A stretch of 14,931 nucleotides of DNA from Baffinella frigidus (lineage: Eukaryota > Cryptophyceae > Cryptomonadales > Baffinellaceae). Location of the stretch: the NCBI GenBank assembly GCA_026770585.1, contig MU646691.1, forward strand, positions 100,358 to 115,288, written 5' to 3'. Position numbers and translations under genes: made by a program. Below the pieces are notes generated by a model. The model ran no database searches. It was not told the DNA's origin and was given only the letters and a program-made list of their open reading frames with translations. Shown in pieces: positions 10,243-14,931 of this stretch. Each line of letters begins with the position of its first letter. Position 1 is the first letter of the stretch.

Positions 10243-10647
10243 AAGACAGAGAGAGAAAGAGAGAGTCAGCTGTACTGCAGAGAGGCAAAGAGTCAGCTGT
10301 ATTGCAGAGAGAGAGCGCGCGAGAGAGAGAGAGCGAAAGAGAGAGGAGAGAGAGAGAAAGAGAGACAGAGACAGAGACAGACAGAGAAAGAGTGAGCGGC
10401 ACAGACCTGCTGCCGCGACGCCCGCGCCTTCTCCTCCTCCAGCCACGCCGCCTCCTCCTCCCTGGTTTACGTTGTAGCTTTTAGGGTTCAGGGTTTAGGG
10501 TTTGGGGTTTAGGGTTTAGGGTTTAGGGGTTGGGTTTGGGGTATAGGATTTGGGGTTCGGGGTTTAGGGTTGAGCGTGCAGGGTTTCGGGTTCTGGGTTT
10601 AGGGTTTGGGGTTTAGGGTTTAGGGTTTAGGGTTGAGCGTTCAGGGT

Positions 10648-10679
<32 letters not shown>

Positions 10680-12635
10680 CGTTGAGCGTTCAGGGTTTAG
10701 GGTTTAGGGTTGAGCGTTCAGGGTTGAGCGTTCAGGGTTCAGGGTTTAGGGTTCAGCGTTCAGGGTTCAGCGTTGAGCGTTGAGCGTTCAGGGTTTGGTG
10801 GTTAGGGTATACCGGTCGTCGCGGCGCTTCTTGACCTTCTCGACCTCCTCCTCGATCTTGCGCTTCCGCTCCGACTCCTGATGCCGCTTCATCTTTTCTG
10901 AAACCTGCGTCCGGCAACATGTTTCAGTGTGAAATGAGCTTCTCGGAAACCTTCTCCCGAGAACATGTAAGGTTGGGTTGATGGAAATTAACTAGCTAAC
11001 AGGATTCTACTAGCTAACGGGATTCTGCCCCTCCTAAATTTATTTGGAAGCCATGTTTCAGTTTGATGAAAATTTACTGGCACACGGGATTCTGCCCTAA
11101 ATAAATCCTCCTCGATCTTGCGCTTCCGCTCCGACTCCTGATGCCGCTTCATCTTCTCGGAGACCTGCTCCCGGGGAACATTTTTTCAGCGGGAAATTAG
11201 CTTCTCGGAAACCGGCCCCATTGAACATTAAAGCTTTAAGTTTGATGGAAATTAACTGGCTAACGGGATTCTGCCCTTGCTAAATTTAGTTGGGAGCCAT
11301 GTTTCAGTTTCATGGAAATTGACTAGCCAACGGGATTCTGCCCAAGCTACATTTTGTTAGGGGCCTAATTAATCTGAACCCACCAAACGCCCCAACAGGG
11401 AAAAGGCTGGAAAACTTCCTCGGGGTTCCGACCTGATGCTTCTTCGCGGCCGAAGACCGGATGAGGGGTAAACCTCAACTTGATTGACCATGGGAGCCTA
11501 ATCAACGCCCAACAGGGGGGGGGGGGGCGAATGGCGTGAAGATTCTAACCTGGTGCTTCTTGGCGGCCGAGGACCCCTCATCCACCGTGGCTTCCTTCTT
11601 GTGCCACGCGAAGGCCTGCGTCAGCGACGAGTCGCCGAACCTGTTGTTCTCATCCGTGTACCCACAGATCGTCTTGCGCTCCTCCTCCTGCCATCCCACC
11701 ATCCAATCGTGTCGTCAGCTCACCTCCCCCCCTTCACGCCCACCAGCCCGCCGTGGCGTCAGCTCGCCTCCCCCCCCTGACGCCTCGTCACGCGCCACGT
11801 CCACCCGGACGGCGTGTTGCAGCCAGGCACACCACTGCACCGCGGCGCCTGTGCGTCACGATCCGTGCCCCGAACACCTATCCCCGGGGAGCCCCAAACG
11901 CCTATCCCTGAGCGCCCGCCTCCGCCTTCTCCTCCTCCTCCACACTGTGATCCCCCAAACTCCTCTGGCGCCACACGCCTCTCCGACGCCTGCCGGGAAC
12001 GTCTGCTCGCGTTCGCGCGAAAGCCAATGGGGTGGAAAAGTTGGGCTGTAATGAATCGAGGAACATTCCGAGTGTGGTGGGGTTTGGGTGCTGGGTTCAG
12101 AGTTCTGGGTTCTGGGTTCTGGGATCTTGAAGGACCTTGATGCGCTTCATGGCGCGCTTCAGATTTCGGCGCTTCATCTTCTCTTCGCGCGTCTCTTTCT
12201 GCTTCTTATCCTGCATTCAGCGTTGCGCAACTCAGCAACACCTCCATGAGGCAACACTCCCTCCAACCTCCCATCCCTTCCATCGTGCAGGTGCGTCCCA
12301 AAGCCTCCCGCATCCTCTCGCACAACCTGCACTCGATTCCCCCATGACACAGACATACAGCGCCCCCAAGTCCTCCATACGTTCCACATCCAAGTTCCTT
12401 GGCAGAGCGCCTCTAGCCAGCGGCAGCCTGCTCTCAGCCGCCGAGCTGCTGGGATCGCCTTGCGTCTAGGGCGGACAGGGGGAGGGGGCAGCGTAGGAGC
12501 GGGAAGGGCCGGATCGTCGTGTGTGCTGGGAAGAACCTTCTTGTTCCCCCCCTTCGAACCGCCGCGACGGTCGTCATCGGAGGAATCATCCGACGACGAA
12601 TCATCGCGCCTCCTCTTGTCCTTGTCCTTCCCCAT
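3226..12635 (-). CDS. CACTIN: cactin, spliceosome-associated nuclear protein; 17 exons, complete, 604 aa
   Basis: Exons in gene order, all on the minus strand: 12537-12635, 12136-12210, 11550-11687, 10813-10904, 10407-10461, 10001-10117, 8945-9073, 8574-8649, 8286-8398, 7547-7693, 7137-7315, 6096-6259, 5689-5735, 5233-5296, 4624-4691, 4111-4221, 3226-3366. They total 1815 nt with no frame break. Known family role: nuclear protein associated with the late spliceosome, first described as a Cactus/IkB partner in Drosophila, required in animals and plants. Visible: charged N-terminus (MGKDKDKRRRDDSSSDDSS); GYTDENNRFGDSSL near residue 67, matching the family's GYTN/S..NPFGDSNL; coiled-coil-like Lys/Glu run at 105-165; middle domain about 145-345 with GRAKPID, EPYKIFRGL and two FW motifs; acidic linker about 355-405; C-terminal cactin domain about 478-604 with KYRPRKPRFFNRVHTG, YEWNKYNQTHYD, GYKFNIFYPDLID, GPPYED and terminal KRYRYRK. 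Somewhat shorter than the human and Arabidopsis proteins. The start is the first ATG of the basic N-terminus. Exact ends of the small exons rest on phase and homology only. Confidence 0.95.
3379..3536 (+). repeat. degenerate TTTAGGG array in cactin intron 16
   Basis: Scattered TTTAGGG/TTTTAGGG heptamers, on the plus strand, so CCCTAAA in the cactin transcript. Embedded at 3466-3484 is a diverged copy of the exon 17 acceptor region. Confidence 0.8.
3466..3484 (-). repeat. copy of the intron 16 / exon 17 junction of cactin
   Basis: GTACGGAGGGCCCTGTCAC matches GTACGGCGGGCCCTGCCAC at 3355-3373, which spans the first codons of exon 17 and its acceptor. Two differences in 19 bases. Confidence 0.65.
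3780..4116. repeat. repeat block copying the exon 16 donor region in cactin intron 16
   Basis: GGAGAGTACC, the complement of the exon 16 donor (GTACTCTCC), occurs at the real junction (4102-4111) and again at 3891 and 3812. The copy at 3891 also shares the following GCGGT, which is exon sequence. Between them lie four diverged copies (near 3844, 3932, 4009 and 4058) of a ~45-bp unit with the core CCTAGATTTCGCGATTTTAT and then GGGCATCCAATCAACTTGAT. Confidence 0.85.
4717..4905 (+). repeat. minisatellite of ~10-bp GTCACTCAAG/GTCACGCAAG units in cactin intron 14
   Basis: Variable units of about ten bases (GTCACTCAAG, GTCACGCAAC, GTCACTCAGG) fill the intron starting some 25 bases from the exon 15 acceptor. 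Units vary in sequence and there are no spacers. Confidence 0.9.
5031..5250. repeat. ~140-bp-spaced duplication covering the exon 14 donor of cactin
   Basis: AACATCTAATCCGGG followed by a GGCGAGGAGGAGGGG stretch and a CACCTGTGT/TGCCTGTGT segment occurs at about 5050-5125 and again at 5190-5250. The second copy runs into exon 14. In gene orientation the first copy reads GACACAG|GTGCGT, a canonical donor, whereas the real exon end reads CACACAG|GCACCT. Confidence 0.8.
5485..5690 (+). repeat. degenerate TTTAGGG array with 41-bp duplication of the exon 13 donor
   Basis: Several GTTAGGGTTTAGGG blocks fill cactin intron 13. A 41-bp duplication includes AGGGGCCAGG.TTTGGACCTGC: it ends the true exon 13 donor region (to 5692) and has an earlier copy at about 5628-5652. 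In gene orientation the copy reads GCAG|GTCCAAAA. Confidence 0.8.
5538..5576 (-). other. orphan exon-like fragment with a PP2C-like motif inside cactin intron 13
   Basis: On the minus strand this reads MIRDKFMVLASDG and then GTAACC, a possible 5' splice site in phase 0. The motif D-x-F-(M/L)-V-L-A-S-D-G is typical of the metal-binding Asp-Gly motif of PP2C-type protein phosphatases. Only 13 codons are clear, no acceptor is visible upstream, and cactin has no such sequence, so this would be a relic or stray piece, not a working exon. It could be chance. Confidence 0.35.
6261..6358. repeat. GA/CT (with GT/AC) microsatellite forming the intron 11 polypyrimidine tract
   Basis: On the cactin strand the tract reads CT-rich up to CTCTCTCAG and touches the acceptor at 6260. 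The plus strand shows GA repeats, a TG block near 6280-6310, then GA repeats again. Confidence 0.92.
6621..6862. repeat. 152-bp-spaced duplication ending in copies of the exon 11 donor
   Basis: TAATTTGCGTTGGCAGAAAG starts at 6621 and at 6773. Each is followed by TGCATTCTCCCAGGCAAGAA and then GGCAGACCTGTCC. The last part matches the true exon 11 end at 7130-7142. The copy near 6828-6858 also keeps about 20 bases of exon 11 sequence (GAGGACAG|GTCTGCC in gene orientation). Both lie in cactin intron 11. Confidence 0.85.
7489..7532 (+). other. G-run cluster with G-quadruplex potential in cactin intron 10
   Basis: Runs of 7, 11 and 6 G separated by TTCGA and TCGA, followed by GGGAGGGAGG. On the transcript it is a C-rich stretch just after the exon 10 donor. 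Confidence 0.75.
7948..8284. other. part of cactin intron 9 with no recognisable feature
   Basis: Intron 9 spans 7694-8285. I see only unique, moderately GC-rich sequence here, no repeats of the kinds found in the other long introns, and no supported exon on either strand. Confidence 0.5.
8828..8926. repeat. dispersed intron repeat plus copy of the exon 7 donor in intron 7
   Basis: GCACTTGGTCAAAGCCCTGGTGGAG at about 8901-8925 matches GCACCTGGTCAAAACCCTGGTGGAG at 8941-8965, which is the exon 7 donor. The sequence before it (CACACCATACAACCACC, then CAGTGGCT, then CTCTCCAAGAAG) resembles two blocks in intron 6 near 9245-9305 and 9388-9464. Confidence 0.8.
9086..9392 (+). repeat. interstitial TTTAGGG array in cactin intron 6
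   Basis: Runs of GTTTAGGG, including four exact tandem units around 9142-9172, interrupted near 9245-9305 by the dispersed repeat shared with intron 7. Variants include GGGTTGAGG and GTTTAGAG. Confidence 0.9.
9388..9464 (+). repeat. third copy of the dispersed intron 6/7 repeat
   Basis: GGGGGAGCAAGCCATCCAAC through CAACATGCACTTG. It matches 9245-9305 and 8828-8908 with moderate divergence. Confidence 0.65.
9689..9731 (-). pseudogene. duplicate of the 3' end of cactin exon 6 with its donor
   Basis: On the minus strand it reads IKEGRAKPIDML then GTCACC, against INEGRAKPIDML then GTACCA at the true exon 6 end (10001). About 36 exon bases are conserved with very few changes. A shorter third copy (TATCAGCATGTC) lies at 9876-9889. 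Neither copy has an upstream acceptor that would make it a full exon. Confidence 0.85.
9730..9818 (-). repeat. CCCTAAA (inverted telomere-like) repeats in intron 6
   Basis: ATAAACCCTAAACCCTAGAC and further CCCTAAAC units are in the opposite orientation to the other arrays, then flip back to GTGTAGGGTTCAGGG at about 9805. Confidence 0.8.
9818..9861 (+). other. exon-like fragment on the strand opposite to cactin
   Basis: Flanked by TTCAG and GTGAGG, it reads CRRRIDQGTLIIEL in one frame (from 9820). Codon-like GC bias contrasts with the telomere-like repeats before it. No neighbouring exon was found, and it may be a stray fragment or chance. Confidence 0.25.
10121..10400. repeat. CT microsatellite with repeated CAGCTGACT modules, intron 5 of cactin
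   Basis: On the gene strand, CT/GTCT runs alternate with a TGCAGTACAGCTGACT module. On the plus strand AGTCAGCTGTA or a variant occurs at about 10140, 10198, 10265 and 10291. The last run ends CTCTCAACAG at the exon 6 acceptor (10118). The module CTGAC fits a branch-point consensus and GCAG/ACAG could serve as acceptors. Confidence 0.88.
10478..10808 (+). repeat. long TTTAGGG / TTGAGCGTTCAGGG array in cactin intron 4
   Basis: GGGTTTAGGG units at 10490-10630 pass into GGGTTGAGG and GGGTTGAGCGTTCA higher-order units at 10630-10790. The array stops four bases from the donor of exon 4. Confidence 0.92.
10970..11370. repeat. diverged ~75-bp repeats in cactin intron 3
   Basis: Four units with the core TTTGATGGAAATTAACTGGC and ACGGGATTCTGCCC (near 10978, 11060, 11240 and 11310); two also share GGAGCCATGTTTCAG. 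A truncated copy of exon 4 is inserted among them. Confidence 0.85.
11107..11164 (-). pseudogene. truncated duplicate of cactin exon 4 with intact acceptor
   Basis: Reads VSEKMKRHQESERKRKIEE after an acceptor CGGGAGCAG, the same residues as the first 19 of exon 4 (10904 downward). It breaks off after the EE codons into repeat sequence, with no donor. Splicing into it would give an early stop, so the full copy at 10813-10904 is taken as the real exon. Confidence 0.88.
11429..11468 (-). repeat. copy of the exon 3 donor region in cactin intron 3
   Basis: ACCTGATGCTTCTTCGCGGC and CGAAGACC match ACCTGGTGCTTCTTGGCGGC and CGAGGACC at 11549-11576. In gene orientation it reads AAGCATCAG|GTCGG against AAGCACCAG|GTTAG. 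The flanking CAACAGGG-type sequence is also shared. Confidence 0.8.
11711..11790. repeat. 45-bp tandem duplication in cactin intron 2
   Basis: CGTCAGCTCACCTCCCCCCC and CGTCAGCTCGCCTCCCCCCC about 45 bases apart, just upstream (in gene orientation) of the exon 3 acceptor. Confidence 0.7.
12211..12536. other. cactin intron 1 without recognisable internal features
   Basis: Unique sequence with a normal acceptor (AATGCAG before exon 2) and a weak donor GTTCTT after exon 1. No repeats of the junction type were recognised here. Confidence 0.5.
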
Positions 12636-13003
12636 CTTCGCACCGCTCTCCGCCCGCCAGAAAATTCAGCGACCAGCAGGCCCGCGCTGCGCACCGCCGC
12701 AGCTCTCGTTCTTCTGGGGACACGGAAGGAACAACGCGGAGGTGAGAAGAGAGATTCCCTTCCTGCTCGCCGAGAGAACTTTTTGCTCGGTTGACTAAAC
12801 CAGCCCCAACATTTTACCTTAAGTCAACATCACCCTTCCGACAGATCGAGTCAGTTGACTTACGGTGAAATGCTGTGGTCTTTTTACGAGGACGGGCAAA
12901 ATTCGGTTTGGTTCCTAAAAGCCTTCCAAATTTGAAGAGACACGCGAGGAGGCACGGTGGGGTCGCAGTGTTCCAACGGCAGTCGTCGGGCAGCCTGCCG
13001 TCG
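12636..13003. promoter_or_regulatory. divergent promoter region of cactin and the TPR-like gene
   Basis: Start codons are 368 bases apart and point away from each other, so both 5' UTRs and promoters must share this stretch. Three TTGACT motifs lie close together: 12791-12796, 12822-12827 (reverse) and 12855-12860. The second and third form an inverted repeat (CCTTAAGTCAAC against GTTGACTTACGG). TTGAC is the core of WRKY-type W boxes, but which factor binds is unknown. No TATA box stands out. Confidence 0.5.
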
Positions 13004-13731
13004 ATGACGTCAACCAGCGGCGAGGCGTGGACCCCCACCACGCGGACCTACTTCCACGACGCTAGCCTCTCGCTGCTGGCCGAGGGCCACTACGCAGAGG
13101 CAGAGGCTCTCATTGCTCGCTTTTGTGAAGCCAGCAAGGCCGAGTCTCTCCGGCTCGGCTGCTGCCACTCGGACGAGCTCAGGGGGCACTATCTGAAAGC
13201 CAAACTCCATCACCGCCGGGGCAACGGGCTTGGGGCGTCGGAATGCTGCAGGAGAGTGTTGGTTCTGGCGCGAGACGAACCGATGGTGATGCAGGTCTCC
13301 ACCCCAAACACTCGTAGGGATGCGTCATCAAATCCGTCTGACCACGAACGCATTGGTGTTTTGCTGGCATCTGGTGTGCTGTCAGTTGCGTCCTGTCCCG
13401 AACGTGTGAAAACTCTGATGACCGGAAAGAGATGCGGCATTCCTTTAGGTTCTGTTAACGCCCAACACAGGCGGGCACTGGAACTGGTTCTGCAGGACGG
13501 CCCTGCGTTGTCTGAAGCATGAAGCCTCCCCGCAGTACCAAAAACCCCGCAGGGGGTCTTAGAATGTGGTCATGCTGGTCTTTAAAGTCTTGTAATCAAT
13601 AAATTCTCTGTTCCTCGCAGGACCATCTCGCAGACGACGCGGTCCAGAATGCCGAGAAGCTCCTCCGGGAGCTGCGCGACGATCTGGCGGACCAAGAGGA
13701 GAGCTGCCGCTCCGAGTGCATCATTTCGTGA
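13004..13731 (+). CDS. small TPR-like helical protein, two exons, function unknown
   Basis: Exon 1 is 13004-13294 (donor CAG|GTCTCC) and exon 2 is 13621-13731 (acceptor CTCGCAG, stop TGA). Both junctions are phase 0 and give 133 residues. Residues about 16-40 (YFHDASLSLLAEGHYAEAEA) and about 58-92 (LRGHYLKAKLHHRRGNG, then a second helix) look like two TPR-type helix pairs. Exon 2 adds a charged amphipathic helix (NAEKLLRELRDDLADQEE) and a Cys-containing tail. No catalytic motif is seen and I do not recognise the family. ATG 13004 is chosen because it is the first in-frame ATG; the frame stays open upstream to about 12875 but with no ATG. An out-of-frame ATG at 12870 opens a 21-codon upstream ORF. 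The gene is transcribed divergently from cactin with only 368 bases between start codons. If the intron is not removed, the frame reads through it to a stop at 13520-13522. Confidence 0.62.
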
Positions 13732-14000
13732 GGCATCCATCACCTCTCGCATCCTTTAGGTCCGTTAGGTTCTTCGAGCTCCCAACATAGGCGGACACCG
13801 GAATTTGTTCTGCAGAAAGGCCATGCTTCCTTTCGGATCACATCAAGCCCCCCTGTACCAGAGCCTTCCGTTCTACACCAACTGGTAGTGTGTGTGAGAG
13901 AACTCCAGATCCGTGTAGTACCAAAAAAACCGCAGGGGGTCTTAAAAAGTGGTCGTGCTGGTCGTGTAATCAATAAACTCTCTCCATCAACTCTCGCAGC
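13438..14000 (+). repeat. duplicated intron segment: intron 3' half and a copy after the stop codon
   Basis: Segment 13438-13620 (end of the intron) recurs in diverged form at about 13752-14000, after the stop. Shared parts in order: ATCCTTTAGGT, CCCAACA.AGGCGG, TTGTTCTGCAG, CAGTACCAAAAA, CCGCAGGGGGTCTTA, TGTAATCAATAAA and CTCGCAG. The coding exon 2 sits between the copies. Confidence 0.88.
13972..13977 (+). terminator. candidate polyadenylation signal AATAAA of the TPR-like gene
   Basis: AATAAA 241 bases after the stop. The sister copy of the repeat has the same hexamer at 13598-13603 inside the intron, which could give a truncated transcript if used. Confidence 0.45.
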
Positions 14001-14340
14001 GGGGTGTGTTTGAGCATTTAGTGCGGGAGTTTTCGAGGCCGGTTCCGGATAAGTCGCGTGGTACAACATGCGAGCGCGTGTGGGGGGTACAGGTGTGCTG
14101 GCAAGGTGGAAGTAATTTTTGGGGGATTGCGAGCTGAACAGACACCAAGAGGTGGTGGGCAAGATCAATTGCACTGCAGTAAACTAGTTGCTCATGAAAA
14201 ACGTGATCAATCAAGGCAAGCTGTGTTGAATGGTAGTGTCAACACAAGTCTCATCGGGCCCCACGCGTGATGCTGTCTGGCGCCGACAAGGTTGCTCGAA
14301 AATAACGACACCCCCCGTCCCTAGAGTGTTCCAAGTCTTC
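14001..14340. other. intergenic sequence, nothing recognised
   Basis: Lower-GC unique sequence following the duplicated CTCGCAG. No supported exon on either strand, although an extra exon after the 14000 acceptor copy cannot be excluded. Confidence 0.5.
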
Positions 14341-14359
14341 AAAAAGAAGGCCTACCGTA

Positions 14360-14490
14360 GGACCCTAACGGGGTACCTCGCGCATAAGAAACCGCCCCCC
14401 CCCTAGTACCACCATAGGGCCCTAGGCGTAGCCCTACTGTAGGGTCCTCGAGGGGGTTGGTTTCTGATGAGCGAGGTACCCCTGTAGGGC
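14360..14490. repeat. inverted repeat (arms ~40 bp, loop ~50 bp)
   Basis: Left arm ACCCTAACGGGGTACCTCGC and ATAAGAAACCG at 14362-14395 pairs with CGGTTTCT-like and GCGAGGTACCCCTGTAGGG at 14455-14490. The loop contains CCCTACTGTAGGG and GGGCCCTAGG, themselves palindromic. It looks like a small fold-back element. Confidence 0.8.
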
Positions 14491-14582
14491 GGTGTGTGTC
14501 CTTCGGTAAAGCCTGTAATGAATAAGCTCTACACCCGTTTATTACCAACATAGCCGCCATGTATGCCCTTCCATGAAGGCCT

Positions 14583-14635
14583 TGTACGACTAGGACCTAT
14601 GTAAGACTACGACTGAGTACGACTAGGACCTCAAC
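14583..14635 (+). repeat. short direct repeat TACGACTAGGACCT
   Basis: TACGACTAGGACCT occurs twice, near 14585 and 14617, with related TACGACT steps between. Confidence 0.8.
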
Positions 14636-14730
14636 GCCAAAAACTCCCTGATGGGCCCCGATAGCCCCACCCCAGAAGCTTCTCAAATCGCTTCTTGTAC
14701 AGGGCTTACTCGACTGTAAGCTGGCCTTGT

Positions 14731-14825
14731 GTCCTACAGTAGGCCTATGCCTATGGCCCTTTGGTCACCCTACTGGCCTAGGGTCCTACAGTAGGCCTAT
14801 GCCTATGACCCTTTCATTACCCTAG
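14731..14825 (+). repeat. 52-bp tandem repeat with palindromic CCTACAGTAGG core
   Basis: GTCCTACAGTAGGCCTATGC starts at 14731 and 14783. The CCTAC.GTAGG palindrome also occurs at about 14351 and 14433, linking this array to the inverted repeat. Confidence 0.88.
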
Positions 14826-14909
14826 GGACGGTGCGTGCCCTGAATTTCGAGAAACGCCCGTAGCTTGCAACGGCAGCGCACTCGTTCGCGCTCGCTCCCC
14901 TCCCTCTCT

Positions 14910-14931
14910 CCCCCCCCCCCCCCCCCCCCCC
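14910..14931. repeat. terminal run of 22 C
   Basis: The window ends in an uninterrupted C run after a CTCCCTCTCTC stretch. It may be a sequence or assembly boundary effect. Confidence 0.85.

Noticed and set aside
12875-13003. N-terminal extension of the TPR-like protein
   Set aside because: The frame is open but has no ATG, only a GTG, so the first in-frame ATG at 13004 is preferred. An unseen upstream exon remains possible.
14910-14931. Terminal C run as a biological telomere or signal
   Set aside because: A pure C run at the window edge has no link to the TTTAGGG motif and is more likely a low-complexity or assembly boundary.

Overview
The window is intron-rich, GC-rich eukaryotic nuclear DNA. 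It carries parts or all of three genes: a collagen-like gene on the + strand (exons found from 223 to 2490), a complete 17-exon cactin gene on the - strand (12635 down to 3226), and a small two-exon gene on the + strand (13004-13731) with TPR-like helices. Every exon was placed by reading frame, splice sites and phase. The 17 cactin exons join into one open frame of 604 codons plus stop, and 15 of the 16 introns are GT-AG (the other reads GC-AG). The organism cannot be named from the sequence. Abundant degenerate TTTAGGG (plant/algal-type telomere motif) arrays inside introns, high GC, dense introns and GC/CT-rich simple repeats fit an alga or other microbial eukaryote better than an animal or yeast.

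Layout: 1-222, unresolved, with a 74-bp imperfect direct repeat; 223-2490, collagen-like exons separated by repeat-filled introns; 2491-3225, the gap between the convergent 3' ends; 3226-12635, cactin; 12636-13003, a short divergent promoter region with three TTGACT motifs; 13004-13731, the TPR-like gene; 13732-14931, a partial copy of that gene's intron, then hairpin and 52-bp tandem repeats, ending in a 22-base C run.

The three genes have no evident functional link. Cactin is a conserved spliceosome-associated nuclear protein; the collagen-like product is a Gly-X-Y protein; the third gene is of unknown function.

The most striking feature is in the introns. At least seven of the sixteen cactin introns contain one or two degenerate copies of the 3' end of the exon just upstream together with its 5' splice site. 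Several other introns, in all three genes, contain copies of the downstream 3' splice-site region. The introns therefore appear to have grown by repeated local duplications spanning exon-intron junctions, leaving decoy splice sites. On top of this sit TTTAGGG-like arrays, CT microsatellites that directly form the polypyrimidine tract of two acceptors, C-tracts just after several donors, and two exon-like fragments unrelated to the host gene, one with a protein-phosphatase-2C-like motif.
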